Assembly: GCA_021769965.1 (NCBI GenBank) | Contig: JAETRU010000019.1 | Span: 1-64,000 of the forward strand | DNA length: 64,000 nucleotides | Direction: 5' to 3' | DNA from: Eubacterium sp. | GTDB lineage: Bacteria; Bacillota; Clostridia; Peptostreptococcales; Anaerovoracaceae | In this document: positions 11,208 through 19,589 of the stretch, piece after piece | Layout of the letters: the number at the start of each line of letters is the position of its first letter | Position numbering within the stretch: position 1 is the first letter of the stretch | The notes under the pieces: model-generated | Told to the model about the DNA's origin: nothing | What the model saw: only the letters and a program-made list of their open reading frames with translations | Databases searched by the model: none | Translations under genes and position numbers: made by a program

Positions 11208-12281
11208 TCACAATATACTCTGCTGTTCTTCGTTTTCCTCTTCTGCGCCGTCAGCAGCTGCCGTGCCGGCGCCGCCTGTCTGCGGATAATCGATGCCCAT
11301 ATGCTGGTAGCCCAGCTGTGACACCATTCTTCCCTTCTGAGTCCTGTACAAAAGCCCGGACTGGATCAGATACGGCTCGTAAGCATCCTCAATCGTTACC
11401 CTCTCCTCGCCGATAGACGCGGCGATGGTATCGATGCCTACAGGACCGCCGTTAAATCGGAGAATGATCGCCGACAGGATCTCACGGTCCAGACGTTCCA
11501 GCCCCAGATGATCCACGCCCAGCGCCTCCAGCGCTTTCTCCGTGATCTCTTTCGTTATAACGCCGTCGCCGCGCACCTGGGAGAAATCCCGGATCCGCTT
11601 CAGCAGACGGTTTGCCACCCTTGGCGTACCGCGGGAACAGCGGGCCATCTCCATCAGAGAAGCCTCATCTGTCTCCACCCCCAGAAGTCCTGCTGATCTT
11701 TTGATGATCTCAGCCAGCTCTTCATGGGTATACAATTCAAACTTGTCGATGACGCCGAACCGGTCGCGAAGCGGCGCGGAAAGGCTGCCTGCTCTGGTCG
11801 TGGCGCCGATGAGGGTAAACTTGGCGATATCCAGACGAATAGACCGTGCAGACGGCCCTTTGCCGATGATGATATCCAGCGCGTAGTCCTCCATGGCGGA
11901 GTAAAGCACTTCCTCTACCGACCGGTTCAGTCTGTGAATTTCGTCTATAAATAAAACATCGTTTTCGTTAAGATTGGTTAAAATCGCCGCCAGATCTCCC
12001 GCCCGCTCGATGGCCGGTCCCGACGTGATCTTGATATCAACGCCCAGTTCGTTGGCGATAATGCCGGCCAGGGTAGTTTTCCCAAGGCCCGGCGGCCCGT
12101 AGAACAGCACATGATCCAAAGGCTCGCCCCGCATTCTGGCCGCCTCGATAAATATTTTCAGATTTTCCTTCACCGTTTTCTGTCCGATGAAGTCGTCCAG
12201 GTGCTGAGGCCGAAGCGAAGTCTCCTGCCGTTCTTCCGTCAGAGACGCCGCACTGGACTGGGTGATTCTCTCTTCTTCCAT
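11208..12281 (-). CDS. ruvB: Holliday junction branch migration ATPase RuvB
   Basis: Hexameric AAA+ motor that, with RuvA, drives branch migration of Holliday junctions. 357 residues. Walker A 'GPPGLGKTT', Walker B 'LFIDEIHR', sensor 1 'IGATTRAG', arginine finger region 'LRDRFG', and a C-terminal winged helix ('[10 protein letters not shown]', '[10 protein letters not shown]'). The tail after 'YPQTGG' is alanine- and glutamate-rich and probably disordered. The start ATG follows AGAGGATAG, ten bases after ruvA. It is in the LexA-boxed operon ruvC-ruvA-ruvB-queA, which implies damage-inducible expression. Confidence 0.96.
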   Translation of the reverse strand: MEEERITQSSAASLTEERQETSLRPQHLDDFIGQKTVKENLKIFIEAARMRGEPLDHVLFYGPPGLGKTTLAGIIANELGVDIKITSGPAIERAGDLAAILTNLNENDVLFIDEIHRLNRSVEEVLYSAMEDYALDIIIGKGPSARSIRLDIAKFTLIGATTRAGSLSAPLRDRFGVIDKFELYTHEELAEIIKRSAGLLGVETDEASLMEMARCSRGTPRVANRLLKRIRDFSQVRGDGVITKEITEKALEALGVDHLGLERLDREILSAIILRFNGGPVGIDTIAASIGEERVTIEDAYEPYLIQSGLLYRTQKGRMVSQLGYQHMGIDYPQTGGAGTAAADGAEEENEEQQSIL

Positions 12282-12291
12282 ACTCTATCCT

Positions 12292-12888
12292 CTAAAACAA
12301 ATTTTTCAGCGCCTGCTTGATATACGCCTCGCAGGTCAGGCTGTCATCCTTCACCTTTCCCACAGCCGAAGCCGCTTCGTTCTTAGAATATCCAAGGGCC
12401 ATCAAAGCCGCTACGGCCTCGCTTCTCTCATCGCCTGCCGGCGTGAAGACATCGTCAAAGGCCGGCAGATCCATATCGTCAAAGCTGCCGACTTTGTCCT
12501 TCAGTTCCAGAATAATACGTTCCGCGGTCTTCTTTCCAACGCCGTTGGCCTTGGAAATAGCTTTGGCGTCTCCTCCTGCGACAGCTCTCTTCAGTTCTGA
12601 CGGAGGCAGCGCGCTCATAATAGCCATACCCGCCTTTGCGCCGACGCCGTTGACGGTGATCAGAAGCTCAAAGAGCTCCAGATTTTCCTTGTCAGCAAAA
12701 CCATACAGACTTACATCGTCCTCTTTGACGATCATAGACGTATACACCTTGACCGGATCGCCCTCCACAGCTTTGTAAAGCGCAGAATTTGCCGGTATAC
12801 TCACTTCAAATCCCAGGCCGGACGCAGTTTCGATGATGACGCTGCCGTCGGGAGCGGGATGAAAAATTCCCTTGATAAATCGAATCAT
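12292..12888 (-). CDS. ruvA: Holliday junction branch migration complex subunit RuvA
   Basis: Tetrameric junction-binding protein that loads RuvB. 198 residues with the three expected parts: an OB-fold start ('MIRFIKGI', 'DVSLYGFADKENLELFELLI'), two helix-hairpin-helix motifs ('VNGVGAKAGMAIMSAL', 'ANGVGKKTAERIILELKDK'), and the C-terminal UBA-like domain III that contacts RuvB ('ALMALGYSKNEAASAV'). It lies 43 bases after ruvC and 10 bases before ruvB on one transcript. Confidence 0.95.
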   Translation of the reverse strand: MIRFIKGIFHPAPDGSVIIETASGLGFEVSIPANSALYKAVEGDPVKVYTSMIVKEDDVSLYGFADKENLELFELLITVNGVGAKAGMAIMSALPPSELKRAVAGGDAKAISKANGVGKKTAERIILELKDKVGSFDDMDLPAFDDVFTPAGDERSEAVAALMALGYSKNEAASAVGKVKDDSLTCEAYIKQALKNLF

Positions 12889-12931
12889 ATCTTACCTCTG
12901 TATCATTGTATCATTCTCTGTTGATAGATAT

Positions 12932-13429
12932 CTACCTCAGTTTCATGTTTCTGACCCGGTTCCCCGCGCTGTGGCCGTGACAGATCGCTGCTGCTACGGC
13001 ATCAGCCGTATCGTCAGGCTTAGGTACTTCTTTCAGATTCAGTATAGCCTTGACCATGGACTGCACCTGCTTTTTGTCCGCTCTGCCATAGCCTACCAGC
13101 GCCTGCTTGATCTGCAGCGGCGTGTACTCGTTGATCTGAAGCCCGCCGTTTACACAGGCCAGAACCGCCACACCCCGGGCCTGTCCGACCATAATGGCAG
13201 TCTTCGCGTTGTTGTTAAAAAACAGTTCTTCTATAGATGCAACTTCCGGATGGTATTCCTCAATGATAGCGGAAAGCTCCTGATACAGATGCTGCAGACG
13301 CAGAGGCATTTCCATGCCCGCGTCGGTGGTTACAGCTCCGTAATCCACAACAGAAAAATGATTTCCTTTCATATCCAGAATACCCCATCCCAATATGGCG
13401 TATCCCGGGTCGATTCCTAAGATCCGCAT
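12932..13429 (-). CDS. ruvC: Crossover junction endodeoxyribonuclease RuvC
   Basis: Resolves Holliday junctions by symmetrical nicking. 165 residues, normal length. The RNase H-like core shows catalytic acids in 'ILGIDPGYA', 'SIEELFF' and the C-terminal '[13 protein letters not shown]', with '[21 protein letters not shown]' between them. First gene of ruvC-ruvA-ruvB-queA. The promoter lies 30-60 bases upstream and overlaps a LexA-like site, so the operon is probably under SOS control. Confidence 0.95.
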   Translation of the reverse strand: MRILGIDPGYAILGWGILDMKGNHFSVVDYGAVTTDAGMEMPLRLQHLYQELSAIIEEYHPEVASIEELFFNNNAKTAIMVGQARGVAVLACVNGGLQINEYTPLQIKQALVGYGRADKKQVQSMVKAILNLKEVPKPDDTADAVAAAICHGHSAGNRVRNMKLR

Positions 13430-13459
13430 AAAAAACCCTTTCTAAACGCATATAGTATC

Positions 13460-13488
13460 AGTATACCACAGGAACGTACGTTTGTCCA
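13460..13488 (-). promoter_or_regulatory. Promoter of ruvCAB-queA
   Basis: Minus strand: TGGACA (13488-13483), 17-base spacer, TATACT (13465-13460), about 30 bases before the ruvC ATG. The spacer contains the LexA-like box. Confidence 0.65.
13471..13484. promoter_or_regulatory. LexA (SOS) box candidate in the ruvCAB promoter
   Basis: GGAACGTACGTTTG contains GAAC-N4-GTTT, seven of eight positions of the Gram-positive LexA half-sites GAAC-N4-GTTC. It sits between the -35 and -10 of the ruvC promoter, where repressor binding would block polymerase. Confidence 0.6.
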
Positions 13489-13543
13489 CTATGGAGATTT
13501 CATTTCTATTTTCATTTTTATCTTTCTTTTCGGCGTATTCCAT

Positions 13544-13551
13544 GGTATAAT
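13544..13551 (+). promoter_or_regulatory. Extended -10 promoter of argR-recN
   Basis: GGTATAAT preceded by T gives TGGTATAAT, an extended -10. The -35 is weak. The leader carries inverted arms CCGGCAG and CTGCCGG (about 13578-13584 and 13617-13623) that could form a hairpin before the ribosome site. Confidence 0.5.
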
Positions 13552-13649
13552 CTTACATAGAATTAAGGATTTATTCTCCGGCAGAAAGTGTGGGATTTCC
13601 TGTAACTATGCCATCCTGCCGGAACAAAGAAGTCAGTAAGGAGAGAGAA

Positions 13650-14117
13650 ATGCGCTATTCAAGACAAAACAAGATTTTAGAACTCATTGCCAACAATGAG
13701 ATTGAAACGCAGGACAAACTTGCATCCCTTCTGAAGCAGGAAGGTTTTGAGGTGACGCAGGCCACCATATCCAGAGATATTAAGGAATTACAGCTGATCA
13801 AGGTTCTTACGTCCTCAGGAAAATATAAATATGCCGTCAGTGCGAGACAGGATGCTCCGATCTCGGACAGATTCGTCAAGATCTTCAGAGAAACGATCAC
13901 CTCCTTTGCTTCCGCCCAGAATCTGATCGTCATCAAGACGCTTTCCGGCTGCGGTCCTGCCGCCGGTGAAGCCGTCGACTGTATCGGCCTTCCTCATGTT
14001 GTCGGCTCTGTAGCCGGAGATAACACCCTCCTGCTCATCGTGGACAAAGAAGAAAACGTAGAAGAGATTCTGGCCATTTTCAACGATATGCTTATCATGA
14101 GGGCAAGAGGACAATGA
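13650..14117 (+). CDS. argR: Arginine repressor ArgR
   Basis: Hexameric arginine-sensing regulator of arginine biosynthesis and catabolism; it often sits before recN in Firmicutes. 155 residues from ATG 13650, chosen because AAGGAG precedes it and the family begins 'MRYSRQNKILELI'. The N-terminal winged helix ends with 'VTQATISRDIKELQLIKV' (recognition helix SRDIKEL). The C-terminal oligomerisation and arginine-binding domain has 'TLSGCGPAAGEAVD' and 'VGSVAGDNTLLLI'. The stop TGA overlaps the recN ATG (ATGA), indicating translational coupling. Confidence 0.93.
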   Translation: MRYSRQNKILELIANNEIETQDKLASLLKQEGFEVTQATISRDIKELQLIKVLTSSGKYKYAVSARQDAPISDRFVKIFRETITSFASAQNLIVIKTLSGCGPAAGEAVDCIGLPHVVGSVAGDNTLLLIVDKEENVEEILAIFNDMLIMRARGQ

Positions 14118-15745
14118 TCAATCACATCAGTATTCGCAACTTCGCCATTATCGAAGAAACAAAGATAGATTTCGAGGATGGCCTCAATATTATAACCGGT
14201 GAGACAGGAAGCGGAAAATCCATCGTCATTGAAGCCATTAGCCTTGCTCTGGGGAGCAGGGCTGATTCTGCTTATGTCCGCTACGGCGCTCCTAAAGCTG
14301 TGGTAGAACTGGCAGGCGAACTGGATGGCGAAGAGATCGTCATTACCCGCGAGGTCTCTTCTGCCGGAAAAAATCTCTGCCGTCTCAACGGCCAGCTGGT
14401 CACGCTGACCCAGCTGCAGGAGACATGCCGGCGTCTTGCAGACATTCACGGCCAGTATGACAATCAGTCCCTGCTGAACCCGGACAATCATATCCGGCTG
14501 GTCGACATCTATCATCAGTCAGAGATATCCCCTGTCCGGCAGAGTTTTGATGAAGCCTACAGAACGTATCACGCAGTCCAGAGCAAGTTAAACCAGCTGC
14601 TGGCCCGCGAGCAGGACAATCTGAAAAAGATGGACTTCTACCGTTTTGAGCTGGATGAGATCAACAAAGCTGATCTGACGCCCGGCGAAGACGAAGCCCT
14701 GAATGAACAGATCTCCTTGCTGCAGAACGGCGAGAAGATCTTCGAAGGCATCGAAACAGCCTACAGCCTTCTCAACGATGGCGATACAGCTGCGTCCAGC
14801 GCTCTGGGCTCCGCGCTTTCCTCACTGCAGAACATTTCCGGTTTTTCAAAGGATATCGCGGCCGTTACAGAAGACTTTGCCGACCTCTATTACCGGCTGG
14901 AGGATGTTTCCTCTTCCCTGCGGGAAATACGGGATCGGATCACCTTTGCGCCTGAAGAGCTTGACAGCGCCATCGCGCGTATCAGTCTCATAGACAATCT
15001 GAAAAGAAAATACGGTTCTTCTATTGAAGAGATCCTGGCCTATCGCGATAAGATCTCTGAAGAACTGGAGCAGATAGAAAACTTTGACGAGATCAAGCTG
15101 CAGCTGGAAAAAGAAACCGCCAAAGCCTTTGACGTTCTGACCGCACAGGCAGCCCGTCTCACAGAAGTCCGCAAAGCCAGCGCTGAAGAACTGGGCAGCT
15201 CCATAGAAAAGGAGCTTCACGATCTGAACTTCACAAGCGCCCGGCTTTCCATAGATTTTCAAAAGGCTGACGTTATCGGGACTGATGGCAGCGACATCGT
15301 AGAGATCCTCATCTCCACCAACAAAGGAGAACCCCTGAAGCCTCTGGTCAAAGTGGCCTCCGGCGGAGAGATCTCCAGAATCATGCTCGCTATCAAAAAT
15401 ATCACCGGCACTTATGACAATATCCCGACTATGATCTTTGACGAGATAGACGCCGGCATCAGCGGTATCACTGCCAGCATCGTGGGCAGAAAACTGAAAG
15501 AGATATCGGAAAGCCATCAGATCATCTGCATCACCCATCTGCCGCAGATCGCTGCCTGCGGCGATACCCACTACCGCATCTTCAAAGAAGAGACCGACAG
15601 CAGCACTTTTACCACGGTGGAACGACTGTCTGACAAAAAGACAGTAGATGAGATCGCGAGACTTCTTGGCGGCGAAAATATTACCGAAACGACCAGAAAG
15701 AGCGCTTTAGAGCTCATGGAACTGACAAAACAGAAATTTCAATAG
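14114..15745 (+). CDS. recN: DNA repair protein RecN
   Basis: SMC-like ATPase that holds broken ends together during double-strand-break repair. 543 residues, typical length. Walker A 'TGETGSGKSIVIEAI' near residue 35, two coiled-coil arms on either side of a hinge around residues 180-350, signature 'ASGGEISRIMLAIK', Walker B 'TMIFDEIDAGISG', and 'ICITHLPQIAACGD' at the end. It overlaps argR by four bases and is followed by a strong terminator, so argR-recN is a two-gene unit. Confidence 0.95.
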   Translation: MINHISIRNFAIIEETKIDFEDGLNIITGETGSGKSIVIEAISLALGSRADSAYVRYGAPKAVVELAGELDGEEIVITREVSSAGKNLCRLNGQLVTLTQLQETCRRLADIHGQYDNQSLLNPDNHIRLVDIYHQSEISPVRQSFDEAYRTYHAVQSKLNQLLAREQDNLKKMDFYRFELDEINKADLTPGEDEALNEQISLLQNGEKIFEGIETAYSLLNDGDTAASSALGSALSSLQNISGFSKDIAAVTEDFADLYYRLEDVSSSLREIRDRITFAPEELDSAIARISLIDNLKRKYGSSIEEILAYRDKISEELEQIENFDEIKLQLEKETAKAFDVLTAQAARLTEVRKASAEELGSSIEKELHDLNFTSARLSIDFQKADVIGTDGSDIVEILISTNKGEPLKPLVKVASGGEISRIMLAIKNITGTYDNIPTMIFDEIDAGISGITASIVGRKLKEISESHQIICITHLPQIAACGDTHYRIFKEETDSSTFTTVERLSDKKTVDEIARLLGGENITETTRKSALELMELTKQKFQ

Positions 15746-15758
15746 AGTACAAAAACAG

Positions 15759-15809
15759 AAAAAGCGGATTACCAGAGCCTGAAATGAAGGCCCGGCAATT
15801 CGCTTTTTT
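15759..15809 (+). terminator. Terminator after recN
   Basis: Arms AAAAAGCGGATT and AATTCGCTTTTT (one mismatch) around a 26-base loop, ending in a run of six T. Confidence 0.75.
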
Positions 15810-15862
15810 ACTGCCGCGATATACTGACACTTGGTGTCCTGCCCGTTTTCCAGACAATATCC

Positions 15863-15891
15863 TTAACATAAGTCCGATTTCGTACTATACT
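15863..15891 (+). promoter_or_regulatory. Promoter of the MarR-MATE operon
   Basis: TTAACA (15863-15868), 17 bases, TATACT (15886-15891). An imperfect copy of the downstream operator occupies the spacer. Confidence 0.65.
15870..15885. promoter_or_regulatory. Second, imperfect copy of the MarR operator
   Basis: AAGTCCGATTTCGTAC shares AGTCCGA-T-x-TCG with the perfect palindrome 33 bases downstream and lies between -35 and -10. Binding here would directly block polymerase. Confidence 0.5.
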
Positions 15892-15902
15892 GGTTACTGC
15901 TG

Positions 15903-15928
15903 ATATGAGTCCGATGTCGGACTCATAT
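15903..15928. promoter_or_regulatory. Perfect 12-bp-arm palindrome, probable MarR operator
   Basis: Arms ATATGAGTCCGA and TCGGACTCATAT around a TG centre, starting 12 bases after the -10. MarR-family proteins usually bind palindromes of this size at their own promoters, which points to autorepression relieved by a ligand. Confidence 0.65.
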
Positions 15929-15976
15929 TGATCCCCGATGCGAAAGATATCATCAGTAAGACCAGGAGGTACTTCA

Positions 15977-16414
15977 ATGAAAATAAGCTTAAGCCCTGAA
16001 TATATGGAATTTAACCGCCTTTATAAAGAAGAAAGCGATATCTATCGAGAAATTGCCCTGCGTCTCGGTTCATCAAGCAGCGCCATCTGCATTCTCTACG
16101 ACCTGTGCCTGCTCGGAGAAGGCTGTACCCAGAAAGATATCTGCGAAAACTCCTATCTCAGCAAACAGACGGTCAATTCCGCTATTCACAAGCTGGAATC
16201 AGGAGGATATATCTATCTGGAAAAAGGCCGCGGCCGCAGCACACATATCTATCTGACTGAAACAGGAGATGGACTGATCCGCGAAAAGATCCTGCCCGTG
16301 ATCGAAGCGGAAACACGCGCTTTTTCTGCTCTCGGCGAAGACGGCGTCCTTTTGACCCGCCTGATGGGAACCGATCTTACTAACCTTCGCAGCGAGGTGG
16401 AAAAGCTGAAATAA
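15977..16414 (+). CDS. MarR family transcriptional regulator
   Basis: Dimeric winged-helix repressor. ATG 15977 chosen because AGGAGGT stands seven bases before it. 145 residues. The DNA-binding core reads 'CTQKDICENSYLSKQTVNSAIHKLESGGYIYLEKGRGRSTHIYLTETG', with recognition helix around 'SKQTVNSAIHKLE' and wing 'KGRGRSTH'. N- and C-terminal helices would form the dimer interface. It is cotranscribed with the MATE transporter 35 bases downstream, behind two palindromes it probably binds, so a drug or metabolite likely induces export. Ligand unknown. Confidence 0.88.
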   Translation: MKISLSPEYMEFNRLYKEESDIYREIALRLGSSSSAICILYDLCLLGEGCTQKDICENSYLSKQTVNSAIHKLESGGYIYLEKGRGRSTHIYLTETGDGLIREKILPVIEAETRAFSALGEDGVLLTRLMGTDLTNLRSEVEKLK

Positions 16415-16449
16415 AAGTTGTCATACATATTCAAAAGGAGGGATTTTAC

Positions 16450-17781
16450 ATGCGAATCAAATTATCAGAACATTTTACATATAAAAAGCTGTATCTTTTT
16501 GTTCTTCCGTCTGTCGTCATGATGATCTGTACTTCGATCTATTCTATTGTAGACGGACTTTTCGTTTCAAACTTTGTAGGTAAAACCGCCTTTGCCGCAG
16601 TTAACCTGATCATGCCTGTATTCGGCGCTCTCAGCGCCATCGGCTTTATGCTCGGCACCGGCGGCAGCGCTATCGTTGCAAAGACACTGGGTGAAAAGAA
16701 GCAGGAGCTTGCCGATCAGTACTTTTCTATGCTGATCTACGCACTCATCATCGGCAGCGTTACGATTTCTACGCTTGCGCAGATCTTTGTCCGCCCGGTT
16801 TCCATTCTGCTGGGCGCAGATGGCCAGCTGCTCGAATACTGCGTGCTGTACTTCCGCATCATGCTGATCTCACTGCCCTGCTTTATGCTGCAATGCGCCT
16901 TTCAGAGCTTCTTTGTCGCTGCTGAAAAACAGAAACTGGGGCTTTATCTTTCCATCGGTTCCGGCGTAATCAATATGGTCTTTGACTTCCTGTTTATCGC
17001 AGTGTTTCACTGGGGCATCGCCGGTGCAGCCGTCGCTACAGCGCTGGGAGAGATCTTCGGCGGAGTTTTCCCCATTGTTTACTTCGCCAGAAAAAACAAC
17101 AGTCTGCTCAAACTGACACGGACAAAATTCTATCCAAAGGCACTTTTGAAAGCCTGCACCAACGGTTCTTCTGAACTTCTCAGCAGTCTTTCCTCCTCTC
17201 TTGTTGGCGCGCTGTATAACCTGCAGCTGCTGCGCTTTGCCGGGGAAAACGGCGTTGCCGCCTACGGCACGATCATGTACGTCAACTTCATCTTCGCGGG
17301 CATCTTTCTGGGTTACAGCATGGGCTGCGCGCCGATCGTCAGCTACAACTACGGCGCGGAAAACCACGATGAGCTAAAAAATCTGTTCAAAAAAAGTATC
17401 CGCAGCATCCTGTGCGGCGGCGTCGTGCTGGTATGTCTGGCACAGCTTCTTGCCGTGCCCCTCGCCGCCATATTTGTCGGCTACGATAAAGAGCTGTTCG
17501 ACATGACCTGCCAGGGCTTCCGCATCTGCGCCATGTCATTTCTTGTCTGCGGCATGAACATCTTTGGCTCGTCCTTCTTCACGGCCCTGAACAACGGACT
17601 GCTTTCAGCGCTGATTTCATTTCTCAGAACGCTTGTCTTTCAGACAGTTATCATTTTAACACTGCCGCTGCTTCTGGAGCTGACCGGCATCTGGCTTTCG
17701 GGCCTTATATCAGAGATCTTAACTCTGATCGTTACCGTTACCTGTCTGGCAGCGAACCGGAAAAAATACCATTATGTATAA
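16450..17781 (+). CDS. MATE family multidrug efflux transporter
   Basis: 443 residues with about 12 predicted membrane helices in two halves; MATE exporters move cationic drugs or metabolites out using a sodium or proton gradient. Features: 'SIVDGLFVSNFVGKTAFAAVNLIMPVFGALSAIGFMLGTGG' at the first helices and the pseudo-repeat 'YGTIMYVNFIFAGIFLGYSMGCAPIVSYNYGAENHDELK' in the second half, as in MepA-like proteins. ATG follows AAAGGAGGG. It is second in an operon with a MarR repressor and ends at a terminator. Confidence 0.9.
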   Translation: MRIKLSEHFTYKKLYLFVLPSVVMMICTSIYSIVDGLFVSNFVGKTAFAAVNLIMPVFGALSAIGFMLGTGGSAIVAKTLGEKKQELADQYFSMLIYALIIGSVTISTLAQIFVRPVSILLGADGQLLEYCVLYFRIMLISLPCFMLQCAFQSFFVAAEKQKLGLYLSIGSGVINMVFDFLFIAVFHWGIAGAAVATALGEIFGGVFPIVYFARKNNSLLKLTRTKFYPKALLKACTNGSSELLSSLSSSLVGALYNLQLLRFAGENGVAAYGTIMYVNFIFAGIFLGYSMGCAPIVSYNYGAENHDELKNLFKKSIRSILCGGVVLVCLAQLLAVPLAAIFVGYDKELFDMTCQGFRICAMSFLVCGMNIFGSSFFTALNNGLLSALISFLRTLVFQTVIILTLPLLLELTGIWLSGLISEILTLIVTVTCLAANRKKYHYV

Positions 17782-17787
17782 GATCGT

Positions 17788-17838
17788 AAAAGCAGAATGA
17801 AGATCCTGCCGCCGGCCGGCTCCATTCTGCTTTTATTT
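17788..17838. terminator. Bidirectional terminator between MATE and hydrogenase genes
   Basis: Arms AAAAGCAGAATG and CATTCTGCTTTT enclose a GC-rich loop. T-runs on both strands serve the MATE gene from the left and the hydrogenase operon from the right. Confidence 0.75.
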
Positions 17839-17855
17839 TGCCTTTAATCTGCTTT

Positions 17856-19589
17856 TTATCTGTTCATATCCAGATCCCAGCTTTCCAGATCTGTATGCAG
17901 CAGTTCATGGGCTCTGCGGGAATTTGGCTGGCCCAGAAATTCCTCATAGGTCAGCTGTACCGCGCTGTTTTCGTGAGAGAATCTCAGGCCCGCGAATTTA
18001 TCAAGACCGTAGAGGATCTCGCTTCTCGGCGCAGCAAACTCCATGCCGTCTCTGGTCGGCTGTCCGCCGCCGCCTACACAGCCGCCCGGACACGCCATGA
18101 TCTCAACAAAGTCATACTGAACTTCCCCGCTTTTAATAGCCTCCATCAGCTTGCGGGTGTTGCCCAGTCCGCTGGCTACGGCCACTCGGACCTTCAGCCC
18201 TTTGATCTCGAAGGTTGCTTCCTTCCATCCGTCCATGCCGCGTACACTCTTAAAACTGTCTGCCTCCGGATTTTCCCCGGTGATCAGGAAATACGCGCTT
18301 CGAAGCGCTGCCTCCATAACGCCGCCGGTCGCGCCAAAGATGACGCCTGCGCCGGAACCCTCTCCGAAAATCGGGTCGAACTCTTCTTCTTTCAGATCGT
18401 CAGGCTGAATGTTGTCGGCTCTGATCAGTCTGTCGAGTTCTCTGGTGGTCAGAACCAGATCCACATCCTTGCCATGGCCGGCATCGTCAACTGCCGCCAC
18501 GCCTTTTTCATATTTCTTTGACAGACAAGGCATGATGGATACAGAATAGATCTGATCCGGGTCCACACCCAGCTTCTGGGCGATAAATGTCTTTGCCATC
18601 GCGCCGAACATCTGCTGCGGAGATTTTGCCGTGGACAGATTTTTCACGTACTCCGGATACTGGGTCTTGACAAATCTGACCCATCCAGGACAGCAGGATG
18701 TGAACATCGGCCACTGGTATTCATCTCTGTGAGTGAACCGCTCGATAAACTCACTTCCCTCTTCCATAATGGTAAGGTCTGCGGTATATGTAGTATCAAA
18801 GATATAATCAAAACCGATCCTGCGCAGCGCGCTGACCAGCTTTCCCGTGGTAGCCTCAGTCTTGGAAATGCCGATACCTTCACCCCACGCGGTTCTGATC
18901 GCAGGCGCGATCTGGACCATAGTGATTTTTTTCGGATCCGCGAGAGCATCTCTGAGCAGACTCAGATCATCTCTTTCTCTGAGAGCGCCTACAGGACAGT
19001 GGGTAATACACTGACCGCAGAGCGCGCAGTCCGCTTCGGTGATTTTTTTGTTTCTGGCAACGCCTACAGAAGTTCTGTAGCCGGAACCTGTAATGTCCCA
19101 CACGTTCAGTCCCTGGATCTTTTCACATATCTGCACGCAGCGCATGCATTTGACGCACTTTGACGCCTCGCGGATCAAAGGAAGCTCGAAATCCCAGCGG
19201 TTTACATCGGCAATGTTTTTATACGGCTGTTCGATAATGCCCAGATCGTTGGCGATCTTCTGCAGCGTGCAGTTGCCGCTTTTGACGCACTGCACACACT
19301 TGCAGTCGTGGTCAGAAAGGATGAACTCCACGTTGATCCTTCTTACTTCTCTGACGCGAGGGCTGTTGGTCAGGATCTCGATGCCTTCTTCTACTTCTGT
19401 ATTGCAGGCGGTGACCAGCTTGTCCATGCCTACTTTTTCCACGAGACAGACTCTGCACGCGCCGATCTCGTTGATATCCTTCAGATAGCAGAGGTGCGGG
19501 ATCTTAATGCCGACCTTTTCTGCCGCCGCAAGGATCGTCGTTCCTTCCGGAACGGAAATTATCTGTCCATCTATCTTTAACTTTACCAT
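17856..19589 (-). CDS. [FeFe] hydrogenase catalytic subunit (HydA/HndD type)
   Basis: Makes or consumes H2 in the cytoplasm. 577 residues: a [2Fe-2S] domain ('CYLKDINEIGACRVCLV', 'CNT'), a His-Cys3 cluster domain ('CKCVQCVKSGNC'), two [4Fe-4S] sites ('CVKCMRCVQICEK', 'CALCGQCITHCPVGAL'), then the H-cluster domain with L1 'TSCCPGW', L2 'MPCLSKKYE' and L3 'EIMACPGGCVGGGGQP', and a small-subunit-like tail. All H-cluster cysteines and the proton-path Cys of TSCC are present. This matches subunits of NAD(P)-linked, often electron-bifurcating hydrogenases. It overlaps the upstream NuoF-tail/GltD gene by seven bases. No maturases (HydE/F/G) are in the window. Confidence 0.93.
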   Translation of the reverse strand: MVKLKIDGQIISVPEGTTILAAAEKVGIKIPHLCYLKDINEIGACRVCLVEKVGMDKLVTACNTEVEEGIEILTNSPRVREVRRINVEFILSDHDCKCVQCVKSGNCTLQKIANDLGIIEQPYKNIADVNRWDFELPLIREASKCVKCMRCVQICEKIQGLNVWDITGSGYRTSVGVARNKKITEADCALCGQCITHCPVGALRERDDLSLLRDALADPKKITMVQIAPAIRTAWGEGIGISKTEATTGKLVSALRRIGFDYIFDTTYTADLTIMEEGSEFIERFTHRDEYQWPMFTSCCPGWVRFVKTQYPEYVKNLSTAKSPQQMFGAMAKTFIAQKLGVDPDQIYSVSIMPCLSKKYEKGVAAVDDAGHGKDVDLVLTTRELDRLIRADNIQPDDLKEEEFDPIFGEGSGAGVIFGATGGVMEAALRSAYFLITGENPEADSFKSVRGMDGWKEATFEIKGLKVRVAVASGLGNTRKLMEAIKSGEVQYDFVEIMACPGGCVGGGGQPTRDGMEFAAPRSEILYGLDKFAGLRFSHENSAVQLTYEEFLGQPNSRRAHELLHTDLESWDLDMNR

